From positions 1-41,191 of the forward strand of contig JALEOL010000052.1 in NCBI GenBank assembly GCA_022766785.1: a DNA stretch of 41,191 bases, read 5' to 3'. Under the pieces are notes generated by a model. The model saw only the letters and a program-made list of their open reading frames with translations, had not been told where the DNA came from and searched no databases. Origin of the DNA: Oscillospiraceae bacterium. GTDB taxonomy: Bacteria > Bacillota > Clostridia > Oscillospirales > Ruminococcaceae. Below, one piece after another: positions 9,115 through 17,352 of the stretch. Position 1 is the first letter of the stretch. The number at the start of each line of letters is the position of its first letter. The position numbers and the translations under genes were made by a program.

Positions 9115-9720
9115 ATGTTAGACGGGATAAAAAAACGATTGCTGCATTTCAATACCGATGGTGCCAGCATAGTGTCCGACTTTGTTTCAACAAGACAGAA
9201 CAGAGCCGGGATACTGCGCCGGGCAGTCCACCTGTGCTTTTATATCGAGTGCGCGGCGGCATTGATATGCGTCATTATCGGCTTTGCCGCAGGAGGGGCG
9301 CTCACCGGAGCGATACTCGCCGTGGGGGCTGCTGCTTCTGCGGCGGCGGCGCTTGCTGCGGTGCCCGGAGATCCGGCGATCGCTACCGTCAGCTATATCC
9401 TGAACCTTGTTTATGCGGTGATCTGCTTTATCGTGGGGGGAATACTCACGGCGTGCGGAGCAGTTATGCTGATCTCTGCGCTCGCCGCATTATGTGGGTT
9501 CATCGCAGGGTATTTCAGGGTATTTCTGCTTAACTACCCTGCGTCAATGATCACCCCGGAACATTACACCCTCACCGGAGAAACGCCGGTAACAGCTCCC
9601 ACGGAACAGCCGGTTCAGGAAAAACCGGAGCCTGAGAGGTCGGAGCTGATGATCATAGCAGAACAGGTGGCGCGGATAATGAACGCGCCGCAGGACGACG
9701 GAAAGGAGCATGCACATTGA
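9115..9720 (+). CDS. Small multi-pass membrane protein of unknown function
   Basis: 201 residues. A cytoplasmic-looking start (MLDGIKKRLLHF) is followed by four hydrophobic stretches between about residues 40 and 140, very rich in Ala/Gly (GAILAVGAAASAAAALAAV). A Pro/Glu-rich hydrophilic tail ends in a short amphipathic segment (ELMIIAEQVARIMNAP). I do not recognise the family. It starts 12 nt after nadE with only a weak GGTGAT site, and its stop overlaps the TTG start of the next gene, so it is probably translated by coupling. Its position before a Gx-type transporter suggests a membrane role, but no function should be assigned. Confidence 0.75.
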   Translation: MLDGIKKRLLHFNTDGASIVSDFVSTRQNRAGILRRAVHLCFYIECAAALICVIIGFAAGGALTGAILAVGAAASAAAALAAVPGDPAIATVSYILNLVYAVICFIVGGILTACGAVMLISALAALCGFIAGYFRVFLLNYPASMITPEHYTLTGETPVTAPTEQPVQEKPEPERSELMIIAEQVARIMNAPQDDGKEHAH

Positions 9721-10298
9721 CACTGAAAGTACGCAAGATCGCTTTGTGTGCGTTATTTATATGCATTGCGGCGCTTCTCTCCGCGGCGGAGACATGGCTG
9801 CCGCCGATATGCCCGTTACCCGGGATAAGGGTCGGACTGGGGAATATCGTCACGATGTTCATGCTGTACATAGGCGGAAAATGGAACAGCGCCGATGCAA
9901 TGGTGGTGGTAATACTGCGGTGCTTTGTGGCGGCGTTCATCACCGGAATGATAATGAACGTGTTCTATGGCGTCATGGGCGGTATCTGCGCTGTGGGCAC
10001 GATGCTGCTTCTGCGCCGGGTGCTTCCGCAGAAGAACCGCGAAAACTGGCTTCCGCTGGTGAGTATCGCCGGAGCTCTGGCTCATATCATCGGTCAGATG
10101 CTGACCTCCGTGATAATCTACAACAACCTGTTCGTGCTTGCGTATACCCCCGTTCTGCTTGCCGGTGCGGTGGTGAGCGGAGCTTTCACCGGGACATGCA
10201 CGATGCTGCTTCTTAAAAAGCTAAGCCCCCGGTTACTGGACGATATCCGAATGACCGACGTGGATAATCCCCCCAGGACAAAGACCAAGGAAATGTGA
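9717..10298 (+). CDS. Gx transporter family protein (heptaprenyl diphosphate synthase component I-like)
   Basis: 193 residues with about five helices. The N-terminus (KIALCALFICIAALLSAAETWLPP) and the PLPGIRVGLGNIVTMFMLY motif match the membrane family often annotated as heptaprenyl diphosphate synthase subunit I or Gx transporter, which is structurally akin to ECF S components. The start is a TTG at 9717 with AAAGGAG eight bases upstream, overlapping the previous stop by 4 nt. No catalytic prenyltransferase partner is adjacent, so a prenyl-synthase role is not supported here; a small-substrate transporter is more plausible. polA follows after 41 nt. Confidence 0.75.
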   Translation: MTLKVRKIALCALFICIAALLSAAETWLPPICPLPGIRVGLGNIVTMFMLYIGGKWNSADAMVVVILRCFVAAFITGMIMNVFYGVMGGICAVGTMLLLRRVLPQKNRENWLPLVSIAGALAHIIGQMLTSVIIYNNLFVLAYTPVLLAGAVVSGAFTGTCTMLLLKKLSPRLLDDIRMTDVDNPPRTKTKEM

Positions 10299-10339
10299 GT
10301 TTTCCGTACTGCACAGCGATAATACCAAAGGAGACCAAT

Positions 10340-12850
10340 ATGAAGCTTCTCGTAATAGACGGCAACAGCATAATGAACCGGGCGTTCTACGGCATTCGCC
10401 TGCTCACCAACAAAAAGGGTATGCCCACCAACGCGCTGACCGGGTTCATGAACATATATCTGAAGCTGCTGAAAGAGGAGCAGCCCGACCATATCGCAGC
10501 AGCCTTTGACCTGCACGCGCCGACGTTCCGCCACAAGATGTATGCCGACTACAAGGGCACCCGTCACGGAATGCCCGAGGAGCTTCGCGCGCAGATGCCG
10601 GTGATAAAGCAGCTGCTCGCAGCACTGGGAGTTGCCATTGTCGAGAAAGAGGGCTATGAGGCTGACGACATAATCGGCACCCTCTCCCACGAGGCGGAGA
10701 AGCAGGGGGGCGTCTGCACCATTTCCACCGGCGACCGAGACAGCTTCCAGCTGATAACCGATAAGGTCACCGTAAGGCTCGCCACCAACAAGGAGGACGT
10801 GCTGTACACCCCGGCGAAGATAGCCGAGGTCTACGGCGTAACCCCCCGGGAAATGCTGGAGGTAAAGACCCTTATGGGGGACAGCTCCGACAATATCCCC
10901 GGAGTTCCCGGAATAGGCGAAAAGACCGCCCTCTCCCTCATTCAGAAGTACCACACGGTGCAGTATATCTATGATAATATCGACAGCATAGAGGTAACAA
11001 AGGGCGTTCGCACCAAGCTGGAAAACGGCAGGGAAAGCGCCGAGCTCAGCCGCAAGCTCGCCGAAATAACCCTGGAAGCCCCGGTGCCGCTGGATATGCA
11101 GGAGTATTCCCAAAAGCCCGGCGACCCCTCTGGGGCGGCAGGTATACTCACCGAAATGGAAATGTTCGGCGTGATGAAAAAGCTGGGGCTTGACAAGACT
11201 GCGCCCTCTAAGGTGGAGATAGCAGCGGAAAACAGCGCACAGCCCTCTCCGGAGGTAAGCGACGCGCCAAAGCCCGAAATTCCGGAATTCGACACCAGCG
11301 CCTATGATGTGGCGCTGTGCGGCGGTGAAATACTGGTGTTCCTCAACGGAAAGGTTCAGACCGTGGATATTCCGGAGTTCCTGCGGTCAGACCTCAGAAA
11401 GCGCACCAACGACGCAAAGGCGCTTTATTCCCACTGCATGAGAAACGGTCTGGAGCTTAACGGCGTGGTATTCGACGCCACCCTCGCAGGCTATCTTCTC
11501 AACGTCAATTCCAACGATTACAGCACACCGCGGCTGTGCGCGGAGTACGGCGTCACATACAGCGCGGAACGCCTGGGGGAGTCGCTTTTCCTGCTGAACA
11601 AAGCGCTGTGGGAAAAGATACATGAGCAGGGAATGTATAAGGTATTGGCAGAGATAGAGATACCTCTAGCCGAAGTCCTCAGTTCAATGGAGCATGAGGG
11701 AATACAGATGGACACGGCGGCGCTTCATCAGTTCGGGGAAGAATTGCTGCCTAAGATCGCCGGGCTGGAGCAGGATATCTACAATGCGGCTGGGCACGAG
11801 TTCAACATCGGCTCGCCGAAGCAGCTTTCCGTGGTGCTTTTCGAGGAGTTGGGACTTCCGGCAGGGAAGAAGCGCAAGACCGGCTATTCCACCGACGCCG
11901 ACACGCTGGAGGGGCTTCGGGACATGCACCCGATAATTCCGCTGATATTCGAATACCGCACGCTGACGAAGCTGTACAACACCTATGTCAAGGGACTGGA
12001 AGCGGCGGTCTCCCCGGACGGGCGAATGCACACCACATTCAAGCAGACCGAAACACGCACCGGGCGCATTTCCTCCGCCGAGCCGAATATCCAGAATATC
12101 CCCGTGCGCACCGAGATAGGGCGCAATTTCCGGAAATTCTTCGTGGCGGACGAGGGAAAGCTGCTTGCGGACGCGGACTACAGCCAGATAGAGCTGCGCG
12201 TGCTTGCAAGCCTTTCCGGGGACAAGGCGATGATAAAGACCTTCTGCGAGGGCGGAGATATCCACACCGAGACCGCGGCGAGCGTTCTGGGGCTTCCACC
12301 GGAGTGGATAACCCCGGAGCAGCGCCGCAGCGCAAAGGCGGTGAATTTCGGTATCGTGTACGGCATCGGGGCTTTCTCTCTTGCAAAGGATATCAACGTG
12401 TCCGTTGCGGAGGCGAAGCGGTATATCGACGACTATCTCACGCATTATTCCGGAGTTCGGGAATACATGGAGAACGTCACCAAAAGCGCCGAAAAGGACG
12501 GCTGGGCGGTGACGATGTTCGGCAGAAAACGCTTTATCCCCGAAATTCTCTCCACCAACAAGACGGTAAAGGCACTGGGAAAGCGTATCGCGATGAACAC
12601 CCCGATACAGGGCACGGCGGCGGATATCATCAAGATCGCAATGGTGAGGGTCTACCGCCGGCTGAAAGCTGAACTTCCCGAAGCAAAGCTGATTTTGCAG
12701 GTGCACGACGAGCTTATCGTTGAAGCGCCGGAGGAACTGGCGGACAAGGCGGCGCAGATACTCACCGAGGAAATGCAGGGGGCGGTAAAGCTCGCTGTTC
12801 CCCTCACCGCCGACGCTAAGGAGGGCAAGAGCTGGTATGACGCTCACTGA
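10340..12850 (+). CDS. polA: DNA polymerase I
   Basis: 836 residues. 5'-nuclease domain at 1 to about 290 (LLVIDGNSIMNRAFYG, YEADDIIGTL, TGDRDSFQLI, GDSSDNIPGVPGIGEKTA). A degenerate 3'-5' exonuclease region spans about 315-450, and the polymerase domain runs to the end with motif A DADYSQIELRVLA, the O-helix region AKAVNFGIVYGIGAFSLAKD and motif C QVHDELIVEAP. The usual DxE proofreading motif is missing (YDVALCGGEILVF), although FDATLAGYLLN remains, so it is predicted to lack proofreading, as in many Firmicutes. Acts in Okazaki fragment maturation and repair. AAAGGAG lies six bases before the ATG; frame-open codons upstream are inside the previous gene's end. Overlaps rimI by 14 nt. Confidence 0.96.
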   Translation: MKLLVIDGNSIMNRAFYGIRLLTNKKGMPTNALTGFMNIYLKLLKEEQPDHIAAAFDLHAPTFRHKMYADYKGTRHGMPEELRAQMPVIKQLLAALGVAIVEKEGYEADDIIGTLSHEAEKQGGVCTISTGDRDSFQLITDKVTVRLATNKEDVLYTPAKIAEVYGVTPREMLEVKTLMGDSSDNIPGVPGIGEKTALSLIQKYHTVQYIYDNIDSIEVTKGVRTKLENGRESAELSRKLAEITLEAPVPLDMQEYSQKPGDPSGAAGILTEMEMFGVMKKLGLDKTAPSKVEIAAENSAQPSPEVSDAPKPEIPEFDTSAYDVALCGGEILVFLNGKVQTVDIPEFLRSDLRKRTNDAKALYSHCMRNGLELNGVVFDATLAGYLLNVNSNDYSTPRLCAEYGVTYSAERLGESLFLLNKALWEKIHEQGMYKVLAEIEIPLAEVLSSMEHEGIQMDTAALHQFGEELLPKIAGLEQDIYNAAGHEFNIGSPKQLSVVLFEELGLPAGKKRKTGYSTDADTLEGLRDMHPIIPLIFEYRTLTKLYNTYVKGLEAAVSPDGRMHTTFKQTETRTGRISSAEPNIQNIPVRTEIGRNFRKFFVADEGKLLADADYSQIELRVLASLSGDKAMIKTFCEGGDIHTETAASVLGLPPEWITPEQRRSAKAVNFGIVYGIGAFSLAKDINVSVAEAKRYIDDYLTHYSGVREYMENVTKSAEKDGWAVTMFGRKRFIPEILSTNKTVKALGKRIAMNTPIQGTAADIIKIAMVRVYRRLKAELPEAKLILQVHDELIVEAPEELADKAAQILTEEMQGAVKLAVPLTADAKEGKSWYDAH

Positions 12851-13262
12851 CGAGGAATTCCGGCAGCTATTCGAGGTGGAGCAGGTCTGCTTTAACGGAA
12901 GCTGGACGAGGGAGAGCCTGCTTTCGGAGGTGAATAACTCCCTTTCGGTTTTGGTTAAAGCAGAGCGTGACGGAAAGACAGCAGGCTTTGCGTTGGGACG
13001 AGTAGTCGTGGACGAGGGGGAACTGTATCAGATAGGCGTCCTGCCGGAGTTCCGCAGACAGGGAATTGCACAGCAGCTTCTGGCAGAGCTTCACACGCAG
13101 ATGAGGGAACGGGGCGCAGTGTGCTGTTTTCTGGAGGTCAGGTGCAGGAATTCCGGAGCGATAGCGCTTTATGAGAAGTCGGGCTATATGCGGATTTCAG
13201 TGCGTAAGGGGTATTACGGCGATGATGACGCATTGATTTATCAGAATAAATTTTCATACTAA
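12837..13262 (+). CDS. rimI: Ribosomal-protein alanine N-acetyltransferase (RimI-like GNAT)
   Basis: 141 residues, a single GNAT domain. Acetyl-CoA loop VLPEFRRQGIAQQLL; later strand and helix CCFLEVRCRNSGAIALYEKSGY, the RimI-type signature; end RKGYYGDDDALIYQNK. RimI acetylates the N-terminus of ribosomal protein S18 in E. coli; substrates in Firmicutes are less certain. It begins inside the end of polA (14-nt overlap) and is the last gene of the nadE operon. In many Firmicutes rimI sits with tsaB and tsaD; here tsaD is about 19 kb away, so substrate assignment rests on the sequence signature alone. Confidence 0.85.
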   Translation: MTLTDEEFRQLFEVEQVCFNGSWTRESLLSEVNNSLSVLVKAERDGKTAGFALGRVVVDEGELYQIGVLPEFRRQGIAQQLLAELHTQMRERGAVCCFLEVRCRNSGAIALYEKSGYMRISVRKGYYGDDDALIYQNKFSY

Positions 13263-13290
13263 TAACCGAAACAAATAACCAAAACAAAAT

Positions 13291-13314
13291 CTGCCTCCGG
13301 GAAACCGGGGGCAG
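13291..13314. terminator. Bidirectional terminator between rimI and coaX
   Basis: CTGCCTCCGG (13291-13300) pairs with CCGGGGGCAG (13305-13314) around a GAAA loop. The minus-strand side is followed by ATTTTGTTTT and should stop the convergent coaX transcript; the plus-strand T-tract is weak. Confidence 0.75.
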
Positions 13315-13342
13315 TTCTGTGTATTGTAAGGTTTGTGTGGAT

Positions 13343-14110
13343 TTATTTTGTGTTCTTGTTCCAGATGAGCATAAGTCCTTTTAACAAAAGGTCGTCATCA
13401 TAGATTATTTCATGGCGGCAGAGCGGTACTACCACCTGGGCAAGTCCGCCGGTGGCGATAACCGTGGTCTTTTCGCCGAGTTCCTCCTCGATGCGCTCGA
13501 TTATTCCGTCAATGGCGCAGGCGTTGGAGTACATTATGCCGCTCTTCATGCAGTCAACGGTATTGCTGCATATCACGCGCTTCGGCTTCTCATAGGCTAT
13601 CTTCGGCAGCTGAGCGGTGCGTGAGTTCAGCGCGTCTGCGGATACCGCCACGCCGGTGGTTATAAGACCGCCGATATATGTGCGGTTCCTGTCGATGACG
13701 GAGAAAGTCGTCGCGGTGCCCATGTCAATGATTATCTGCGGCACGGGGTATTCGTGCAGACCTGCAACAGCGTCCACAACAAGGTCGCTTCCGAGCTGCG
13801 CAGGATTATCTATCTGTATCGACAGCCCCGTCTTAATTCCCGGGCCTACTACCATGATACGTCCGTCCGTCAGCTTCTCAACGGCTATCTTCACCGTTTG
13901 TGTGACCGACGGCACGACCGAGGAAATAACTGCTCCGGTGATGTCGCTGCGGCTGATGTTGTTTATATCCAGCGCCGCCTTGATCTTCACGGCATATTCC
14001 AGCGAGGTCTCACGCTGAACTGTCGCCAGACGCTCCCGAAACAGTATCTTATCCTCGTGCGCACAGCCAAGGACGATGTTGGTGTTGCCAATATCTATCG
14101 CAAGTATCAT
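13343..14110 (-). CDS. coaX: Type III pantothenate kinase
   Basis: 255 residues. Phosphorylates pantothenate, the first step of CoA synthesis; the type III enzymes belong to the ASKHA fold and need a monovalent cation. Motifs: phosphate 1 AIDIGNTNIVLG, the QLGSDLVVDAVAGL segment, phosphate 2 IIDMGTATTFSVID, and GGLITTGVAVSADAL. Length is typical. AAAGGAG lies five bases before the ATG. It follows an ECF S component by 17 nt, suggesting uptake and phosphorylation of pantothenate from one transcript. Ends at a bidirectional terminator. Confidence 0.95.
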   Translation of the reverse strand: MILAIDIGNTNIVLGCAHEDKILFRERLATVQRETSLEYAVKIKAALDINNISRSDITGAVISSVVPSVTQTVKIAVEKLTDGRIMVVGPGIKTGLSIQIDNPAQLGSDLVVDAVAGLHEYPVPQIIIDMGTATTFSVIDRNRTYIGGLITTGVAVSADALNSRTAQLPKIAYEKPKRVICSNTVDCMKSGIMYSNACAIDGIIERIEEELGEKTTVIATGGLAQVVVPLCRHEIIYDDDLLLKGLMLIWNKNTK

Positions 14111-14127
14111 TGCTGCTCCTTTTGCCG

Positions 14128-14721
14128 TCAGATACCGGCTTTGCGTGCTGACAGCTTATTCTTTACTATATCTATGATCCTGACTATGACGGAGCTTAAC
14201 AGCAGGTTGGTGCCCAGTTCCACCAGGAAATTCACGACAAACGCAGTCACCATATAAACACCTGCGTTCGCTATTCCTGCCGCTTCAGCCCAGGTATTGA
14301 TGGTATCCATGAAAAATGCAAGACAGCCAAGCAGGAATATACCCGTATTGACTATCGGCGCAGCAGCTGCGGCGCATATCGTTGCGACCCAGCAGTTCTT
14401 TTTCTCAAGAGCGTGGTAGATAAGACCCGGGATAAGTCCGGCAGCAGCGCCTTTCAGCAGCACTGTGATAACGGTACCGGCAGGATTTATCACCAGAAAC
14501 GCATTAGCGCCCCCCGTGGCAAGTACCATAATGCCGAAAACAAGTCCCAGCCAACCGCCTGCTATCCAGCCGTATAGTGCCGCACCGACTACTATCGGGA
14601 TAAGGGCGAAGGTGATGTTGAACGGACCGACTGTAATTCCCATCGTCAGGAAATAGATGACGACTACCAGGGCAGTCAGCAGTCCTGTTCCGACCAGCTT
14701 TTGGATCTTTTCACTGTTCAT
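14128..14721 (-). CDS. ECF transporter S component, probably pantothenate (or another vitamin)
   Basis: 197 residues, six predicted helices. N-terminal LVGTGLLTALVVVIYFLTMG and the GGWLGLVFGIMVLATGG region are typical of energy-coupling-factor substrate-binding subunits, which share a common EcfA/A'/T module encoded elsewhere. Adjacent coaX makes pantothenate a reasonable guess (PanT-like), though substrate cannot be read from sequence. The ATG at 14721 is preferred over a TTG two codons upstream: GGAGG is 10 nt from the ATG but only 4 nt from the TTG. The leader carries a CCCCGG-ATA-CCGGGG hairpin (14747-14763) just upstream of the ribosome binding site, which could affect translation. Confidence 0.8.
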   Translation of the reverse strand: MNSEKIQKLVGTGLLTALVVVIYFLTMGITVGPFNITFALIPIVVGAALYGWIAGGWLGLVFGIMVLATGGANAFLVINPAGTVITVLLKGAAAGLIPGLIYHALEKKNCWVATICAAAAAPIVNTGIFLLGCLAFFMDTINTWAEAAGIANAGVYMVTAFVVNFLVELGTNLLLSSVIVRIIDIVKNKLSARKAGI

Positions 14722-14782
14722 ATTCAATTTTCCTCCTTGTTATCATTCCCCGGTATCCGGGGATACAATACAATACATCTGT

Positions 14783-14791
14783 ATTATAACA
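14783..14791 (-). promoter_or_regulatory. Extended -10 promoter of the ECF-coaX operon
   Basis: Minus-strand TGTTATAAT (TGnTATAAT form) at 14791-14783. No good -35 is seen 17 nt upstream, consistent with an extended -10 promoter. Confidence 0.5.
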
Positions 14792-14824
14792 TATTTTCAG
14801 AGAAAAATCTATATAACGCCCTAC

Positions 14825-14853
14825 AAAAATATCCCCCCGTACAAGCCGGAGGG
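14825..14853 (-). terminator. Terminator of the GNAT gene and upstream operon
   Basis: On the minus strand CCCTCCG (14853-14847) pairs with CGGGGGG (14839-14833), followed by ATATTTTTG. The stem closely resembles the rpmF terminator at 22002-22029. Confidence 0.75.
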
Positions 14854-14891
14854 AAAGCAGATATCACAAAAAACATTAGACTTGCTATGTA

Positions 14892-15362
14892 TCAGAGTAT
14901 GATCTCCATCTGGGTCTCCTTGACGAACATTCCCATCTTGTCGTAGAATTCCCGGGCGTTGTTGCCCTCCCAGACGTTGAGGGTGATGTCGTAGCAGCCC
15001 TGTTCCCTTGCGAACTGCTTCACATAGTCGAACAGGATAGTCCCCACATGCTGACCGCGGCAGCCCTCATCAACGCACAGGTCGTCGATGTACAGCGTTT
15101 TCATCGGCTTCATGTTGGTGGAAAACGGCGGCTGCTTCATCACGCAGAACGCGTATCCTGCCACCTCTCCGCTGTCGTCCGCCGCAACAAACACCGGGGT
15201 CTCCTCATTGCGGAATATCCCGTGCAGCTCCTCACGGGTGTACTTCGTGCTGCCGGGGATAAATATGTCCGGGCGGAGCTTTGCGTGCAGCTCCAGCACC
15301 TCGCCAAGCAGCTTCATTACCTTTTCGGCGTCCCTGTCCTCCGCTCGCCTTACTGTTATCAT
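14892..15362 (-). CDS. GNAT family N-acetyltransferase
   Basis: 156 residues, a single GNAT domain. N-terminal ITVRRAEDRDAEKVMKLL; strand VAGYAFCVM; acetyl-CoA-binding segment LYIDDLCVDEGCRGQHVGTILFDYV, with the R/QxxGxG/A motif as RGQHVG; late strand ITLNVWEGNNAREFYDKMGM. The substrate is unknown. The TLYIDDLCVDE form is common in Clostridial GNATs acting on small amines or amino acids, but this is not diagnostic. It starts 13 nt downstream of the TerB-domain gene and is the last gene before a terminator. Confidence 0.88.
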   Translation of the reverse strand: MITVRRAEDRDAEKVMKLLGEVLELHAKLRPDIFIPGSTKYTREELHGIFRNEETPVFVAADDSGEVAGYAFCVMKQPPFSTNMKPMKTLYIDDLCVDEGCRGQHVGTILFDYVKQFAREQGCYDITLNVWEGNNAREFYDKMGMFVKETQMEIIL

Positions 15363-15375
15363 GCGGTTTCCTCTC

Positions 15376-17310
15376 CTATGCCAGTGATATTATGCGTTCC
15401 ACATCGGGGAGATAGTCCTCAATGATAACGCCGTTTTCTATCAGGATATCCCCGATATTCTCCATTGCCATATCGTTTATGCGGTCGTACTGCGTTTCCG
15501 GCATGACGTTCCGGCTGCGGCAGTATTCCGTCCCCTCGCCGCGGATAAGCGCACCCAGCAGCGAGATGTCCTCCGCTGAAAGCCCCTGCGCAAATCCACG
15601 CCAGCCCTCCGGCAGCTCCGCAAATGCCCCGGAGTTATCCATACCGGAATTATACTCCGAGTAATTTTCGGCAAAATCCGCCGTCTGCTCCTCAAAGCTG
15701 TCCTCCTCGATCTCCGCCACGCGGTCGGTGATGATGTCCCGGGGCAGAGTGTCCGGCTCCTCCACGATGAGCTTCCGGGTGGTCTCGTCCGCCTCCCGGC
15801 GTATCTTCGCAAGCTTGCTGACGTCTATCTCCACCGGCGCATGTACGGCGGCTTTTTCCGGCGCTTCGTCGAAGTTATAGCCCCGGCGCTTCTTCTCCTT
15901 TTTCGGGGGGAATATCCCGTGCTCGTCGCACCATTTCTCCACCGCCCGGGTGACGGTCTCCGGGAACTCCGGCGCGCTGACTGCGGCGAAGATCTTTTCG
16001 CGGTTGGTCATATCCTCCAGCACCGGCGTGATGTTGGGATTTATCCCGTACCGGAAGCCTGTGCGCTTTCTCAGCACCGCCTCCACGCTTTTCAGCACCC
16101 AGCCTATAAAATTACGGTAGGGCGACTGCTCAAACTCCTCAAGGCAGGGCTGACCGCGCTTGACGCAGTACTGCTCCAGCGGACTTATCTTCAGGCTGTG
16201 AAAGCCGTCCATGCGGTCAAGATCAACATATGCTCCCGCAAACGGCGTCCAGGTGTGATCCTTCCACAGCCTGCCGCAGATTATCCCGAACAGCGATACT
16301 CCCTTTTCGGACAAATACCCGTCCAGCGCCGCGAGAGCAGCCTCCAGTGCGCCCTCGACCAGCGGCTGAGTTTCTTCGGTGAGGAATATGCTCCCCCTGA
16401 TATTGTAGGACGACCGCTGCGCCAGATACTCCAGCTTCCCGGAATAGCGCTTTTCCAGCAGATCGCTGATATCGCCGGAAATATCGTCCCCGACGCTCTC
16501 CGCAGACGATAGCGTGAAATTATCCCCGAGGTCATTATACGCACGGAAATCCTTCAGCCACCGTGGGATCACCTTATCCAGCGACGGGCAGAACACCCGG
16601 CAGCCCTCCCACACGCCGGAGAGCCGGTTATAGGCGTCCGCCGCAGAAAGCACCCCGATACGGTTCAGCAGCTCGAAGCAATAGAGAATGACATAGGGCT
16701 TGTCCACCTTATTAAAAACGCCGATCCTCGCCTGGGTGCGCCATGTGAAATAAGTCCTCAGCTGGTCGGTGGAAAGCGCCCCGTAGATCGGGCGTTCAAT
16801 GCCGCAGAAACAGTTCCTGCCAAAGTCGTCCGTAACGTCGCTGACGTATTCCCCCTGCTTCACAAAGGTCTCCTCGGCGCACTGCCGCAGCATATAGCCG
16901 TTGTAGAACGTCTGGCTGAGCCGCCGCATTTCGGCGATCCTTGCACGGATACCGCCGTCGTCCGGCTCCTCGTTCTCCGACGCAGCGTAAGCCAGCTCGT
17001 CCGCCCGGAGCGCACTGCTGCCGCCGAGGTAATCCACGCAGTCCCTCGGCTCACGGGGGGGTATCTTCTCCCCGTAGGACTCCTCTTTTGCGGTCCTGAC
17101 AGCCTCCCGGACGATACTGCTTATCCTGTCCTGCACCGACTTCCTCACCGCTGCGGCGATATCTTCCCTATCCGGGGTGGCTATCTCCTGCGGCTCCTCC
17201 CGGGGTTCCACCGGGTGAGACTTCAGCTCGATCATGCGCCGAAGCTCCTGCGCGATCTCCTCTTTGGTCTTTGCCTTGTTGTCCATCATCAGACGGAATT
17301 TGTCAGACAT
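15376..17310 (-). CDS. TerB_N / TerB_C domain protein, unknown function
   Basis: 644 residues, hydrophilic, with no membrane segment. Residues about 90-300 match the TerB_N domain: FCGIERPIYGALSTDQLRTYF, then WRTQARIGVF and YVILYCFELLNRIG. The C-terminal part (about 480-644) matches TerB_C, with IDVSKLAKIRREADETTRKL and WRGFAQGLSAEDISLLGALI. A charged linker contains PPKKEKKRRGYN. TerB-type domains occur in tellurite-resistance and phage- or stress-related proteins; a biochemical role is not established. The ATG at 17310 is used because AAAGGAGG fits it; an in-frame GTG two codons earlier is too close to that site. It sits between an Abi_2 gene and a GNAT gene, which could make this a small defence or stress island appended to the der-gpsA operon. 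Confidence 0.72.
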   Translation of the reverse strand: MSDKFRLMMDNKAKTKEEIAQELRRMIELKSHPVEPREEPQEIATPDREDIAAAVRKSVQDRISSIVREAVRTAKEESYGEKIPPREPRDCVDYLGGSSALRADELAYAASENEEPDDGGIRARIAEMRRLSQTFYNGYMLRQCAEETFVKQGEYVSDVTDDFGRNCFCGIERPIYGALSTDQLRTYFTWRTQARIGVFNKVDKPYVILYCFELLNRIGVLSAADAYNRLSGVWEGCRVFCPSLDKVIPRWLKDFRAYNDLGDNFTLSSAESVGDDISGDISDLLEKRYSGKLEYLAQRSSYNIRGSIFLTEETQPLVEGALEAALAALDGYLSEKGVSLFGIICGRLWKDHTWTPFAGAYVDLDRMDGFHSLKISPLEQYCVKRGQPCLEEFEQSPYRNFIGWVLKSVEAVLRKRTGFRYGINPNITPVLEDMTNREKIFAAVSAPEFPETVTRAVEKWCDEHGIFPPKKEKKRRGYNFDEAPEKAAVHAPVEIDVSKLAKIRREADETTRKLIVEEPDTLPRDIITDRVAEIEEDSFEEQTADFAENYSEYNSGMDNSGAFAELPEGWRGFAQGLSAEDISLLGALIRGEGTEYCRSRNVMPETQYDRINDMAMENIGDILIENGVIIEDYLPDVERIISLA

Positions 17311-17352
17311 GCCCACCCCTCCTTTCGGAAGCCTGTGCTGCTTAAAATACAG

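Noticed and set aside
10118..12847. Two long minus-strand frames opposite polA
   Set aside because: Antisense shadows of a firmly identified gene, with low-complexity products and no binding sites.
10340..12850. Loss of PolA proofreading as a novelty
   Set aside because: A degenerate 3'-5' exonuclease domain is common in Firmicutes PolA, so it is noted in the annotation only.
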